Shown piece by piece: positions 6,688 to 15,356 of a stretch of DNA of 40,206 nt (position 1 is the stretch's first letter; every line of letters begins with the position of its first letter). The DNA comes from a virus. Where the stretch lies: IMG/VR virus record IMGVR_UViG_3300028372_000211, positions 1 to 40,206 of that record; one strand, given 5' to 3'. A program made the position numbers and the translations under genes. The notes below the pieces were generated by a model. That model was not told the origin of the DNA and did no database searches. It saw only the letters and a list, made by a program, of their open reading frames with translations.

Positions 6688-7959
6688 ATGAACAAACCTA
6701 ACTCATGCACATTCTGCATGCACCCTTTTACAGGATTAGCCACACGCGAAGACGGAGCGATCAAAGTATGCTGTCGTAGTCAACCCATAGGCTGGATACA
6801 AGAAGAATCGTTAGAAGAAGCGTGGAACAACAAAAGCATGCAGGAAGTTCGTCGGCAAGTACTGAACAACGAACGGCCAGATGTGTGCAAACCGTGTTTC
6901 GATCTCGAAGATCAAGGCGTCGAGAGCTTACGACAGCGTCACATAGCAGGTGTTATACCAGAAGCACGGGCTAACTTGTACCCTGATGCACTAGACGCAC
7001 TGGAAGACGACTACACAATGCCCTTTGAGTTTCCTACTATGGAAATTAAAATCAACAATCTCTGTAACCTCAAGTGCAGAATGTGCAATCCTTTGGACAG
7101 TACCAGCTGGAAGGACTGGGACCAGGTAACCAAGTTTTACAAAAAAGAAAATAACTACCTCATCCCCACTGTAGATGCACTAGTAGACAAGCCCGGGCAG
7201 TACATAGGACCCTTCGACGACACGGATAATTGGTGGACTAGCTTTGAAAAACTGCTTCCCTACTTCCGCAGAGTGGAGTTCGCAGGTGGCGAACCGCTGA
7301 TGGATCCAAATCACTATAAGATCTTAGACATGCTAGCGCCATGGGGACACAATATAGAGCTAAAGTACGCGACTAACGGCACCAAGACGGGCATAGGAAA
7401 AGGCCGTACCATACACGAGTACTGGCCCAAGTTTAGAAGCGTAGCTGTAAACGTGAGCATAGACGGTATACACGACGTTTACGAATATATACGCGGCAAT
7501 GGCAAGTTTAAGGAAGTCGAAGATAACATAAAAATTATGAAGACAATACCAACAGTGAGCAGAATTGTTGGTGCATTTACTGTGCAAGCTAACAACATTC
7601 TGCAAATAGACAAGGTTATTGACTATTTCCTCAACGAGATGGGTATTGTATTTTACAGTCACAGAGTAAATTATCCTAGAGCATTGTCTGCACAAGTCTT
7701 GCCCAACGAGCTAAAAGAGCGTACAATAGTACGTCTAGAAGAAATGAAAACCGAAGTGTTAACATATCCGTTTGTACAGAGCTCAGAGCTATTGCAAAAA
7801 GTAACACTACAGCAAATACAAGATAACATAAACTTTCTCAAATCGACAGACCTAAGTGAGTATTGGCAAGACTGCGTAGACTTTAACCACAACCTAGATG
7901 CCAGTAGAAACCAGGGTCCCTTTGAAGAAGTCAACCCTGAGTTTAAACCATACGTATGA
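6688..7959 (+). CDS. Radical SAM protein with N-terminal Cys-cluster (twitch/SPASM-like) domain
   Basis: The protein has 423 residues. The N-terminal domain has CTFCMHPF (C7, C10), DGAIKVCCRS (C28, C29) and LNNERPDVCKPCFDLEDQG (C67, C70), a likely site for an auxiliary iron-sulfur cluster. The radical SAM core follows, with CNLKCRMC (C126, C130, C133; CX3CX2C) and FAGGEPLMDP (about 199-207, SAM binding). Order is therefore auxiliary domain first and radical SAM second, the reverse of standard SPASM enzymes. The proteins at 10924-12336 and 25222-26625 share this layout. The ATG at 6688 sits 5 bases after TATAAATA. It overlaps the next radical SAM gene by ATGA. Likely C-H activating chemistry on a peptide or sugar; substrate unknown. 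Confidence 0.85.
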   Translation: MNKPNSCTFCMHPFTGLATREDGAIKVCCRSQPIGWIQEESLEEAWNNKSMQEVRRQVLNNERPDVCKPCFDLEDQGVESLRQRHIAGVIPEARANLYPDALDALEDDYTMPFEFPTMEIKINNLCNLKCRMCNPLDSTSWKDWDQVTKFYKKENNYLIPTVDALVDKPGQYIGPFDDTDNWWTSFEKLLPYFRRVEFAGGEPLMDPNHYKILDMLAPWGHNIELKYATNGTKTGIGKGRTIHEYWPKFRSVAVNVSIDGIHDVYEYIRGNGKFKEVEDNIKIMKTIPTVSRIVGAFTVQANNILQIDKVIDYFLNEMGIVFYSHRVNYPRALSAQVLPNELKERTIVRLEEMKTEVLTYPFVQSSELLQKVTLQQIQDNINFLKSTDLSEYWQDCVDFNHNLDASRNQGPFEEVNPEFKPYV

Positions 7960-8843
7960 AACATGTAACCAGTAAATGGCCGCATCAAGATAGTATTAAA
8001 ATAGAATGGAATCTTGGCAAACGCTGTAACCTCGATTGTGCATATTGCCCTGCTGAGATTCACGACAACTTCAGCCCGCATACAGATATCAATGTGTTAA
8101 AGAACACTGTAGATCAGCTTGCTATGCTAGAAAAGCCTGTACGCATCAGTTTGACCGGTGGCGAACCATGTGTGCATCCTAAGATAGAAGAATTCTTACA
8201 ATACGCAAGTGAAAGAGTTAGCTGGATTAACGTTACAACAAATGCTTCAAGAAAAGCAGAGTGGTACGCACTTCAGCCTATTAATCACATTGTATTCAGC
8301 CTACACTTTGATAACAAAACTGTGGACAGAATGCTTGATAACATTATCGTGTACAGCTTGTTAAACCATACTCCTTTCCATGTCAACGTTATGGCACACC
8401 ATGAACACATGGCCGAGGTTAAAGAAGCCACTAAACAACTTGACGTTGGCGGCATCCCTTACGTTGTACGCAGAATACGATGGACAGAAAAGCATGATTG
8501 GTTTGACGACTTAAAATATAACCACGAAGACCTGAAATGGATTATGGCCAGTGAAGCTACCGCTTCGGCTAACGTCCTTATCGACGGCGAAAAAGAAATG
8601 CACGCCAACGATGTAATTAAGGAACACCTGAATCAGTTCGAAGGGTGGAGTTGTGCTGCTGGTGTAGAAAGCCTAATGATAAACTGGGACGGTGAAGTAC
8701 ATCGTGCTACCTGCAGAGTAGGCGGAAGTCTAGGCAACCTCTATACTGGTACATTTGAACAGCCCAAAGAAAACGTAACCTGCACAAGAAAGTGGTGCAC
8801 TTGTGCGGCAGATATCCCACTTACTAAGACAAAGAATGATTAA
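7956..8843 (+). CDS. Radical SAM protein with C-terminal GWxC-type Cys region
   Basis: The protein has 295 residues. The core motif CNLDCAYC is at C24, C28 and C31, and the SAM-binding SLTGGEPCVHP at about 65-75. The C-terminal segment has C233 (GWSCAAG), C253 (ATCRVGG), C276, C281 and C283 (CTRKWCTC), which could ligate an additional iron-sulfur cluster. The segment GWxC...GEVxRxxC...LG recurs in the proteins at 8836-9894 and 18021-19070, so these three form one subfamily. It starts in the previous stop (ATGA) and overlaps the next gene by 8 bases, so the three radical SAM genes are translationally coupled. Substrate unknown. Confidence 0.85.
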   Translation: MKHVTSKWPHQDSIKIEWNLGKRCNLDCAYCPAEIHDNFSPHTDINVLKNTVDQLAMLEKPVRISLTGGEPCVHPKIEEFLQYASERVSWINVTTNASRKAEWYALQPINHIVFSLHFDNKTVDRMLDNIIVYSLLNHTPFHVNVMAHHEHMAEVKEATKQLDVGGIPYVVRRIRWTEKHDWFDDLKYNHEDLKWIMASEATASANVLIDGEKEMHANDVIKEHLNQFEGWSCAAGVESLMINWDGEVHRATCRVGGSLGNLYTGTFEQPKENVTCTRKWCTCAADIPLTKTKND

Positions 8844-9894
8844 AACCGAAGCAATAACACTAGCAAAACCAGAAAAGATGATGGTTACCTGGGACACTGG
8901 TAGACGCTGTAATTACGACTGTACATACTGCGAGGCTACTAGACACGACACATATAGCCCTGTGCATTCCTACAACGAACTCCTTGAAACACTGGAGTTT
9001 GTCAAAGCGTACACCGGAATATACAAAGGCGAAGATGCTGAGATTAATATTAGCTTCACAGGCGGCGAGCCAACAATAAATCCAGACTTCTGGCACTTAG
9101 CAAGGCATATCAAGAAAAACGAACCTAACATTACATGCGGTCTTACCACTAACGGAGTGTGGCATCCTAGAAAGACAGATGAAATTATAGAACTATTTCA
9201 AGGACTAACTGTAAGTTACCATCCTGAAGGCAGCGAAAAAGCAAAAGCACACGTCTTAGAGAATATAAAAAGACTGCATGAATCGGGTATTTGGTTGCAG
9301 ATTAACGTAATGATGCATGTTGACTATTTCGAAGAAGTGCAGAACGTGTGCTATATGCTCAAAGAATTAGGCATTACACATTCGCCAAGGCCCATCGGCG
9401 ACGGTACTGTAGAACGCAGTGGATGGTTCGAAGACACCGATGGTACAATGCGAAGGACCAGTCATACCTACACCGAGGAACAACAGGAATGGTTCTTTGA
9501 TTATATCGGGCAACCTAAACCGGCTAAAGAAAAGAAGGAAGGGTCTGAAGTCGGACGTAGTTGTTGTGGCGGAAGATGCTTAAAAGGCAAAGTGGACGGC
9601 GAATGGCAAGACGTCACTCATGTTGATAATAACTTTAAAGGTTGGCATTGTAGTGTAAACCACTACTTCTTGCACATTGATCAGCACGAGAAACTAGTGT
9701 ACCATCATCAGACCTGCCAAGCATTACACGGTGGCAAACGCGGTCCTTTAGGTTCGTTAGATAATATTGATGCTATTTTTGATTACGCATCTAACGCTGT
9801 AAACAGTGACCCAATTGTGTGTCCAAACGATAGATGCGGTTGCGGTATGTGTGTGCCTAAGGCTAAGAAGATAGAAGTGTACAACTTGCTCTAA
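8836..9894 (+). CDS. Radical SAM protein with long Cys-rich C-terminal region
   Basis: The protein has 352 residues from ATG 8836; an in-frame codon at 8803 would overlap the upstream gene by 41 bases. The core motif CNYDCTYC is at C25, C29 and C32, with FTGGEPTINPD at about 74-84. The C-terminal part is Cys-rich: GRSCCGGRC, GWHCSVN, HHQTCQALHGG and CPNDRCGCGMC. That is enough for one or two auxiliary clusters and more Cys than its upstream neighbour has. The N-terminal TGRRCNYDCTYCEATRHD matches the neighbour's GKRCNLDCAYCPAEIHD, so the two are tandem duplicates that have diverged. The gene ends 7 bases from the convergent minus gene. Substrate unknown. Confidence 0.85.
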   Translation: MIKTEAITLAKPEKMMVTWDTGRRCNYDCTYCEATRHDTYSPVHSYNELLETLEFVKAYTGIYKGEDAEINISFTGGEPTINPDFWHLARHIKKNEPNITCGLTTNGVWHPRKTDEIIELFQGLTVSYHPEGSEKAKAHVLENIKRLHESGIWLQINVMMHVDYFEEVQNVCYMLKELGITHSPRPIGDGTVERSGWFEDTDGTMRRTSHTYTEEQQEWFFDYIGQPKPAKEKKEGSEVGRSCCGGRCLKGKVDGEWQDVTHVDNNFKGWHCSVNHYFLHIDQHEKLVYHHQTCQALHGGKRGPLGSLDNIDAIFDYASNAVNSDPIVCPNDRCGCGMCVPKAKKIEVYNLL

Positions 9895-9901
9895 GACGGT
9901 G

Positions 9902-10150
9902 TTATTTACCTTCTTTGTATGCTAACCAGTCGTCTTTTGTGCAGTCTGAGCACAAAGACATATCAATAGCATCATTGTCAGAAAGGTCTATCTTAGTCAT
10001 AACTTCAGACTTGTAAGTCAACCAAACGCCTGCTAGGTCGTAGTTCTTGTTTGTTCCACCAACTGCTAGCAACGCCGGGACAGACCCGCTTGCTAGCTTA
10101 TTGCCGTCTTTACTAACTGTATAATTTAGATACTTAATATTGTTGCCCAT
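9902..10150 (-). CDS. Small conserved protein, paralog of the gene at 5142-5399
   Basis: The protein has 82 residues and belongs to the same unrecognised family as the 85-aa protein at 5142-5399 (shared YTVxxxGxxLxSGxxPxxL and GxWL segments). This copy ends in an acidic tail with one close Cys pair, SLCSDCTKDDW, absent from the other copy. ATG at 10150 has GAGAG upstream and overlaps its larger partner by 25 bases. It lies downstream of a radical SAM gene in the same direction, with another one converging on it. A carrier or substrate role is possible but unproven. Confidence 0.6.
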   Translation of the reverse strand: MGNNIKYLNYTVSKDGNKLASGSVPALLAVGGTNKNYDLAGVWLTYKSEVMTKIDLSDNDAIDMSLCSDCTKDDWLAYKEGK

Positions 10151-10884
10151 TTTTCTCTCGCTTTAGTTACTGTGTCCTGTGGAACTGTGATATTGTTCTT
10201 TTCAAGGTGTTGTATATACTTTTGTAACTCACCAACTTGCTGATGATAGAAATCTTCTTTCGAACGATTCCAGTTATGTAAATATCTCCAATACAGTCCA
10301 TTGCTATTTCTTGTTAGCAAAGCAAATTTAGACGAAGGATACGATGTAATTGTTTCAGAATCGTTAAGATTCTTAAGATACTTCATCATAGTTGCAATCT
10401 GATCAACAAACGTATCTAACAAATCAGCAGTACAATACAAAGCTAAAGGAACACCTAGTTCACCACCTAAATGGTTGATTAGACAATACACGTAATCTGT
10501 GCCGTCTAATGTCAAACTTTTATACCTGCTAAGACCAATGTTACTTAATTTAGAAACATTGATTGCGCCTTCGCTTGCAGCCAGATTGTACAATTCGGCA
10601 TTTGCATGCCGATGCACATCCATATCTTCAACGATCAATTTTTCTGATGTCAACAAATACTCAGCGCCGTCGTTGCGATAATAAGCAGCAACTCCTGGGC
10701 CGTAGTGTACAAATCCTGTGTACTCTCCGAAATTAGCTTCTTCCCAAATATAATCTTCTTTGCCTTCGTGTCCTTGTCTTTGGCTTTCGGCGCCATGAAA
10801 GGACAACGCAGCTTCTTTGCTCCAGCTATCAATGTAGCCTTTTAAGACTGGAATAGTCCATGGTGCACTTGTTGTGTCGGTCAT
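10126..10884 (-). CDS. Conserved protein, larger member of the duplicated cassette (paralog of 5954-6637)
   Basis: The protein has 252 residues and is homologous to the one at 5954-6637, most clearly in the C-terminal 70 residues (YPSSKFALLTR, NGLYWRYLHNWNRSKEDFYH, VGELQKYI, ending AREKWATI). The N-terminal half has strands such as DGTDYVYCLINHLGGELG that could be a divergent kinase-like hinge; this is only a suggestion. ATG at 10884 has AAAGGA 10 bases upstream and a GATAAATA box at 10911-10918. It can therefore be transcribed on its own or with the radical SAM gene that ends 39 bases upstream. No signal peptide or membrane segment. Function unknown. Confidence 0.6.
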   Translation of the reverse strand: MTDTTSAPWTIPVLKGYIDSWSKEAALSFHGAESQRQGHEGKEDYIWEEANFGEYTGFVHYGPGVAAYYRNDGAEYLLTSEKLIVEDMDVHRHANAELYNLAASEGAINVSKLSNIGLSRYKSLTLDGTDYVYCLINHLGGELGVPLALYCTADLLDTFVDQIATMMKYLKNLNDSETITSYPSSKFALLTRNSNGLYWRYLHNWNRSKEDFYHQQVGELQKYIQHLEKNNITVPQDTVTKAREKWATILSI

Positions 10885-10910
10885 TTTAAATAAATCCTTT
10901 AACGTTTTTG

Positions 10911-10918
10911 TATTTATC
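10911..10918 (-). promoter_or_regulatory. Late-promoter-like box GATAAATA
   Basis: Minus-strand GATAAATA lies 26 bases before ATG 10884, in the 39-base gap after the radical SAM stop at 10924. It fits NATAAATA. The leader would be about 20 bases and carries AAAGGA. Confidence 0.55.
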
Positions 10919-10923
10919 TTCTT

Positions 10924-12336
10924 CTATAATAAATGTGCTAGCTCAGGAAAGACTTCTTTAGCGGAATTCCCACGAATTGCATCAAGTTTGTTTACGTACT
11001 CTTTAAAGCCCGGCAGTAGATAGCTGTTGTCTTGTGCATCCATATGATTCAACACTGCCTCCCAACGCTTCCAACCGTAAGGGTTAATCTTCCAGAAGTC
11101 GTCGTCTTGTCTGTAGTTGTCCCACAACCATTCTTTGAATTCTGCAAATATTGCACGTACCTCTTGCTTGTCTGCTTCAGGTAGAATTTGTATGCTCAGG
11201 AACGTTGGAATATATAACAAGTGCATGTTTACAAGCCCTCCGCCCATCTGTACTCCACCGGGCACAGTGCCTGCGTTCAGCTTCTTAAAGTTCGAACGAA
11301 TCTTCCATTTCATAAACTCTGGCAGGTGTTTGATATTGAAAATTTGAATTGCTGTTGCTAGGCTGGTTTGAATGTTATCAGGAGTGTTGTCTAGCATGTG
11401 CAGTGTTTTTTCAACTTGAGCAAAATCTGTTGGAAAACGAATATACTCATCACGCTCATGGCTGGCATCCATGCTGATAGCAAACTTGACCTTTCTAAAT
11501 TTCTTCCAAAGCTCTATCAACTCGTCGTCAACTAGCAGTCCGTTGGAGTTATATCGCAACAGAATCTTGTCTTGGTACCCTTGGCGTATGATCTCTTCGA
11601 TAAACATTTTATGTTCTTTGATCATTAAAGGTTCGCCGCCAGCAAAATATACCTGTTTGAGATTAGGAATCTGTTTGTACATTTCCTCCCAGAAGGTATC
11701 TTTTTCGTGCCACTTGTTATTAAACTCGCTGGCATCCCATTGCATCTGATCTTTGACCTCGTCGATCTGAAGTGTAGGAATTAGTTTCTTATGGTCTGAT
11801 ACCCATTTAGAACTGTCATGCGGTGAACACATAACACATTTGATATTACAGGTGTGTCCTAGTCTTAGATCAAGGTACTGTAACTCTTCTGGTACTGTAC
11901 CGTCTTCCTGTGTCTGTTCAATAAGATGAGGAATATCAACGCCGTCTTGGTCCCACGTCATTGTTTCCCATATACGCTTCGATACAACACCTTGCTTCTC
12001 TTCTTTGAAACACTTGGTACAACTCGCTGGCACTTCTCCGTTCAACATAGTAGTGCGAACACTTTTCATGTAATCATTGTTCCATGCTGACATAGGAGTA
12101 TCCTTGCCAAAGTTTGCAGGCTTGCCGTCCTCCATTTTAACCAGTCCTACTTCGTGATCTGTGCCCGCACCGCTAGCGTTTGCACTGCAACACAAGCGCA
12201 TATCGCCGTTAGGACGGGTAGCAAAGTGTATCCACGGGAGCACGCAGTACGTAGGTGATTCTGATACTGTTTCTATAATACGCTGGTATTTGCCTAAGGA
12301 CGTATCTTCGGGTTGCATCCAGGACTCGTCTGACAT
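10924..12336 (-). CDS. Radical SAM protein with N-terminal Cys-cluster (twitch/SPASM-like) domain
   Basis: The protein has 470 residues. The N-terminal domain has YCVLPWIHFATRPNGDMRLCC (Cys at 31, 49 and 50) and MLNGEVPASCTKCFKEEKQG (C106, C109). The radical SAM core follows with CNIKCVMC (C163, C167, C170) and FAGGEPLMIKEH. Layout and motifs match the proteins at 6688-7959 and 25222-26625. ATG at 12336 is preceded by GGAGA. It is divergent from the oxygenase operon at 12423. No strong NATAAATA box is visible upstream; TCTAAATA at 12386-12393 (minus) is one mismatch off but 49 bases away. The duplicated large and small cassette lies downstream in the same direction. Substrate unknown. Confidence 0.85.
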   Translation of the reverse strand: MSDESWMQPEDTSLGKYQRIIETVSESPTYCVLPWIHFATRPNGDMRLCCSANASGAGTDHEVGLVKMEDGKPANFGKDTPMSAWNNDYMKSVRTTMLNGEVPASCTKCFKEEKQGVVSKRIWETMTWDQDGVDIPHLIEQTQEDGTVPEELQYLDLRLGHTCNIKCVMCSPHDSSKWVSDHKKLIPTLQIDEVKDQMQWDASEFNNKWHEKDTFWEEMYKQIPNLKQVYFAGGEPLMIKEHKMFIEEIIRQGYQDKILLRYNSNGLLVDDELIELWKKFRKVKFAISMDASHERDEYIRFPTDFAQVEKTLHMLDNTPDNIQTSLATAIQIFNIKHLPEFMKWKIRSNFKKLNAGTVPGGVQMGGGLVNMHLLYIPTFLSIQILPEADKQEVRAIFAEFKEWLWDNYRQDDDFWKINPYGWKRWEAVLNHMDAQDNSYLLPGFKEYVNKLDAIRGNSAKEVFPELAHLL

Positions 12337-12409
12337 TTATTTCTCCATTATTTGTTGCTAGTATATAGTCATAATTTACACAATTTATTTAGACTCTGAA
12401 CAGACTGAA

Positions 12410-12417
12410 GATAAGTA
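12410..12417 (+). promoter_or_regulatory. Late-promoter-like box GATAAGTA, leaderless spacing
   Basis: Plus-strand GATAAGTA differs from NATAAATA by one A-to-G change, lies 5 bases before ATG 12423, and no Shine-Dalgarno precedes that ATG. The spacing equals that of the exact TATAAATA box before 6688, and the same ATAAGTA variant occurs before 21913. That is why I list it despite the mismatch. Confidence 0.4.
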
Positions 12418-12422
12418 GTTTT

Positions 12423-13007
12423 ATGACTCCTTACTACTTTGAACTCAACAACTACATTCCTTTTAAGAAAGACGAGCTGTTAGATATTAGCCTAATAAAA
12501 ATCCTTGAAAATATTGATACAGATAATTTTGTACGCAAAGATAACTACAGTGTCGATATTATAAATCAGGACTTCGTTGCGTTTTTAGTAGAACGAGGTA
12601 TAGAACTACGCAAAGTTGTAGTTTGGCACTGGCTTGCAAAGAATCCTTACATTGCTCATATAGACTCTGGTCCAGATGGCGATACTATAACTGCCGCGAT
12701 AAACTGGACACTTACCAAAGGATCTAAAGTAAACTTCTACGAACCGCAAGACTTAGAGCTTGAAGTAAAGTTCGGTAATCAGGACTTACCTGATTGGAGT
12801 ACATCAAACGTAGGTTCCTACATTCCTATAAACGTTAAAGACGTAGATCCAATAACTGCATGGTCTAGCGAGGGGCCTTGTTTAATCAACCCTGCATTGC
12901 CTCATATGATTGTTGCAGAAACTCCAAGAGTTGCTGTGTCACTGCAACTAAAAGAAAACATACCATTTGATGAATTAGTTAAGAGATTTGAACATGGCCC
13001 AAAATAA
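12423..13007 (+). CDS. Small HxD...H...R (2OG-Fe(II) oxygenase-like) protein
   Basis: The protein has 194 residues. YIAHIDSGPDG gives H79 and D81, INPALPHMIVAE gives H161, and TPRVAVSLQL gives R169. This is the full HxD...H...R set of the Asp/Asn beta-hydroxylase type. The stretch AAINWTLTKGSKVNFYEP between them looks like the central jelly-roll strands. First gene of a five-gene plus operon (oxygenase, oxygenase, SDR, oxygenase, GNAT-like). Its end overlaps the next gene by 14 bases. Substrate unknown. Confidence 0.6.
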   Translation: MTPYYFELNNYIPFKKDELLDISLIKILENIDTDNFVRKDNYSVDIINQDFVAFLVERGIELRKVVVWHWLAKNPYIAHIDSGPDGDTITAAINWTLTKGSKVNFYEPQDLELEVKFGNQDLPDWSTSNVGSYIPINVKDVDPITAWSSEGPCLINPALPHMIVAETPRVAVSLQLKENIPFDELVKRFEHGPK

Positions 13008-13683
13008 ATTATCTAAACAAGTCGATTGCATTAAGGACTATAACGAATTAGACACCGGGTGGCTTATTAAAAGATGGTTGCCTATAGATCAAGCAAAGAT
13101 AGAATCTTGGTACAGTGATCTACTTGAAAATTACGGAGATTGGGTCTGGACTTACAGCAAGCATAAAAATATGTGGAAATACGATCCTAACGAAGAATTA
13201 GGAAAGTTTATGGCCGACGACGCTTCGTGGCTAATGCTTACTTGGGGCAACGACACCAAAGGGCCGGTGCCGTGGATGCGTGCTATTGCCGAAGACAAGT
13301 TCAACCCTACAATGCCGCATGATAGTCTGGGCGCAAGAGAGTGTTTTACAGGTTATGCGTTAGAAGTAGTACAGAACTTGCCTGCTAGAGCAAGAGACAT
13401 TCAAGTGTCTATTCACACGCCGGGAACTAACTTGCCACCACATCAAGACAGTCCTGAAAAACTTAGGTTCCATATTCCTATAGAAACAAACGAGCAAGCA
13501 ACGTTTACTATAGATGGCAAAAAAGTTCATATCCCAGCAGACGGATGGATATACCTTGTAAATACCACGTACTTACACAGCACAACAAATAATGGCTGTA
13601 ACACTAGATCACATATATACGGAGGTGTTATGACCGAAGACATTTTGAACTTAGATCTACAGAACTGCGAAACATTTTTATGA
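12994..13683 (+). CDS. Asp/Asn beta-hydroxylase-like oxygenase
   Basis: The protein has 229 residues. TPGTNLPPHQDSPEKLRFHIP (H150, D152), ADGWIYLVNTTYLHSTTNNG (H195) and R205 in NTRSHIYG place all ligands of the aspartyl/asparaginyl beta-hydroxylase family, including the typical LRFHIP strand after HxD. It is the most family-like of the small oxygenases here. ATG at 12994 has AAGAG upstream and is preferred to an in-frame TTG at 12988. It is coupled to the SDR gene by ATGA. The family hydroxylates Asp or Asn side chains or small molecules; the substrate here is unknown. Confidence 0.7.
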   Translation: MAQNKLSKQVDCIKDYNELDTGWLIKRWLPIDQAKIESWYSDLLENYGDWVWTYSKHKNMWKYDPNEELGKFMADDASWLMLTWGNDTKGPVPWMRAIAEDKFNPTMPHDSLGARECFTGYALEVVQNLPARARDIQVSIHTPGTNLPPHQDSPEKLRFHIPIETNEQATFTIDGKKVHIPADGWIYLVNTTYLHSTTNNGCNTRSHIYGGVMTEDILNLDLQNCETFL

Positions 13684-14246
13684 AGCTATTAATCACAGGC
13701 CATACAAGTGGCTTAGGCCAAGTCTTGTACAACACGCTAAAAGACAAGCATGACTGCACAGGCGTATCCCGTTCAACCGGATACGACTTGACTGACAGAA
13801 AAACTGTAAAAGACATTGTCGAAATGTCTTTAGACTATGACCACGTGTTGAATGTGTGCAAAATTTTTCCGGCACAAGTCGACTTACTGTTAGAGATTCA
13901 CAAGATGTGGGAGCAGAATAACAAGAACGGTAAGATTGTTAGTATAGGCGGATTGACCACAGAATTTTCGTGGAACTTAATTAGGCAAGCTCCTATTCAT
14001 CAAACAGATTACATTGCTGCGAAACACGCTTTACTCAAAGCACATCAGGATCTAAGTGTAATTCATCCCTATAACAACCAGCCGCAAAGTGTATTAATAC
14101 GTCCGTTAAATATCGGCACAAAAGACCAGGAGAGATCGGACGAACCATTTAACACAGAAGAAGAAATTGCAGACCTTGTAAAACTTGTATTAGAAAAAGA
14201 CTTCTATATATCGACCATTGACGTGAGGAGACTAAAGTGTTCTTGA
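13680..14246 (+). CDS. Short-chain dehydrogenase/reductase (short form)
   Basis: The protein has 188 residues, shorter than the usual 230-280 of the SDR family. The N-terminus LLITGHTSGLGQ (residues 4-14) is the TGxxxGxG cofactor motif. S88 (IVSIGG) and Y111/K115 (DYIAAKHALLKA) give the Ser-Tyr-Lys catalytic set. The early beta-alpha units are shortened, and the expected NNAG motif is replaced by LNVCKIF. It probably performs an NAD(P)-dependent oxidation or reduction of a hydroxyl or keto group, perhaps on a product of the flanking oxygenases (inference). It starts in the previous stop, and its last bases hold the GAGGAG ribosome-binding site of the next gene. Confidence 0.8.
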   Translation: MKLLITGHTSGLGQVLYNTLKDKHDCTGVSRSTGYDLTDRKTVKDIVEMSLDYDHVLNVCKIFPAQVDLLLEIHKMWEQNNKNGKIVSIGGLTTEFSWNLIRQAPIHQTDYIAAKHALLKAHQDLSVIHPYNNQPQSVLIRPLNIGTKDQERSDEPFNTEEEIADLVKLVLEKDFYISTIDVRRLKCS

Positions 14247-14791
14247 CACCGCAGTCTGCGGTGGACAGCAACCTATTACTCAGTAACCTAATTACCTTTC
14301 AGAAAGATTACGAGTTCCTGCGAGATAACCGTATGTTCTATGACTACAACAATATGGATGACATTGTTGAAAATCGTCGAGACACGGGACATTTTTGGCA
14401 GGTTGCTCCTTTTATCTATAACAAGGAATTGCTTAGCGGATTGCCCGACGAGTTTGCTAATCTTGAAACTGTAAAAATTATTCAGTCATTAAAAGTGCAG
14501 CCTATTCTTGCTACGTTTTCTGTATTAAAGCCCTATAGCAAAATAGACGACCACGAAGATCATGACGAAGATTGTATTGCAGGAGCAGACGACACTTATG
14601 TAATAAAGTATCATCTAGGTATTGACGTAACCGGAACGGCTGGTCTTGTAGTGAATAACGAAGCAAGCACGGTCGAAACAGGCAAATTAAATGTATTCAA
14701 CGAAAGTATGCCGCATTATGCATACAACAATTCTAGCAAGGATAGATGCGTTCTAATACTTTCATTTTTAGCGAGTGACTTATATGAGTGA
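14237..14791 (+). CDS. Asp/Asn beta-hydroxylase-like oxygenase
   Basis: The protein has 184 residues. SKIDDHEDHDEDC holds the first ligands (H106 and D108 the likely HxD), YVIKYHLGIDV is the following strand, NVFNESMPHYAYN gives H160, and R170 in SSKDRCVLIL is the 2OG-binding candidate. The start is GTG at 14237, chosen because GAGGAG lies 6 bases upstream inside the SDR gene. The frame overlaps the SDR stop by 10 bases. It ends inside the next gene's start (ATGAGTGA). Substrate unknown. Confidence 0.6.
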   Translation: MFLTPQSAVDSNLLLSNLITFQKDYEFLRDNRMFYDYNNMDDIVENRRDTGHFWQVAPFIYNKELLSGLPDEFANLETVKIIQSLKVQPILATFSVLKPYSKIDDHEDHDEDCIAGADDTYVIKYHLGIDVTGTAGLVVNNEASTVETGKLNVFNESMPHYAYNNSSKDRCVLILSFLASDLYE

Positions 14792-15356
14792 TTTTGAGAT
14801 AGTACCCTGGACGCAAGAACTTAACTTATCTGACTTTTACAAAGAAGCAGGACGCAGAGGATTCTCTAACAATTCTTCACAAAGAATGTTAGTGGATTGT
14901 TTTAGAAACGAACGCGAGAAACAAACTTGGCTCTTGTATTATAGAGGCGAAGCTATAGGCTCTGTAGTTGCACATTCGTTTGACGACGTTATGGAATCGA
15001 ACAGTTACCGCATAGCTGCAAGAACTTGCGTGTTTACAGACAGATTAAAAGGAATGACTTACGCTAATGGCCTTAGGGGCATCTATGTTATTACTAAGCA
15101 TCAAAACCCAACAGCACAATTTCTTATTCCTGCATGTATAGACTGGTGTCCACCTGATGCCAAACTGTACATTACTTCAAATGAGTTAGAGGCCGGAACT
15201 CAACAAAGAGTGCACAAAATATTCGGACCTGCCTTGGAAAAGACTGGCGTTATGAAACCTGTAAAAGAAGTGAACTACCGAGGCACTGATCAAACCGTAT
15301 GGCAGTTTGACCAGGACCTGTTTTTAGAGCAATTAGATTTTGCTGGTAGATGGTAA
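14784..15356 (+). CDS. GNAT-like acyltransferase, tentative
   Basis: The protein has 190 residues. LLYYRGEAIGSVVAHSF followed by a long strand RIAARTCVFTD resembles the central beta strands of the GNAT fold, and VHKIFGPALEKTG resembles a C-terminal helix-strand. The acetyl-CoA loop (Q/RxxGxG/A) is not clearly present, so the call is weak. ATG at 14784 is used; an in-frame GTG at 14775 is possible. Last gene of the plus operon. It overlaps the convergent TauD-like gene by 24 bases, so the two ends are read on both strands. Confidence 0.4.
   Translation: MSDFEIVPWTQELNLSDFYKEAGRRGFSNNSSQRMLVDCFRNEREKQTWLLYYRGEAIGSVVAHSFDDVMESNSYRIAARTCVFTDRLKGMTYANGLRGIYVITKHQNPTAQFLIPACIDWCPPDAKLYITSNELEAGTQQRVHKIFGPALEKTGVMKPVKEVNYRGTDQTVWQFDQDLFLEQLDFAGRW

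Noticed and set aside
7360-8081. Long minus-strand reading frames opposite the radical SAM genes
   Set aside because: They lie antisense to well-supported genes, have no domain signature and no ribosome-binding site.
9841-9910. Terminator at the convergent end 9894/9902
   Set aside because: No stem longer than 4 bp and no U-tract could be found.
12386-12393. TCTAAATA (minus) as late promoter of the radical SAM gene at 12336
   Set aside because: It has a mismatch inside the conserved core and is 49 bases from the start; too weak to list as a feature.
12374-12400. Sigma70-like promoter before 12336 (TATACT present)
   Set aside because: No acceptable -35 hexamer at 16-18 bases.
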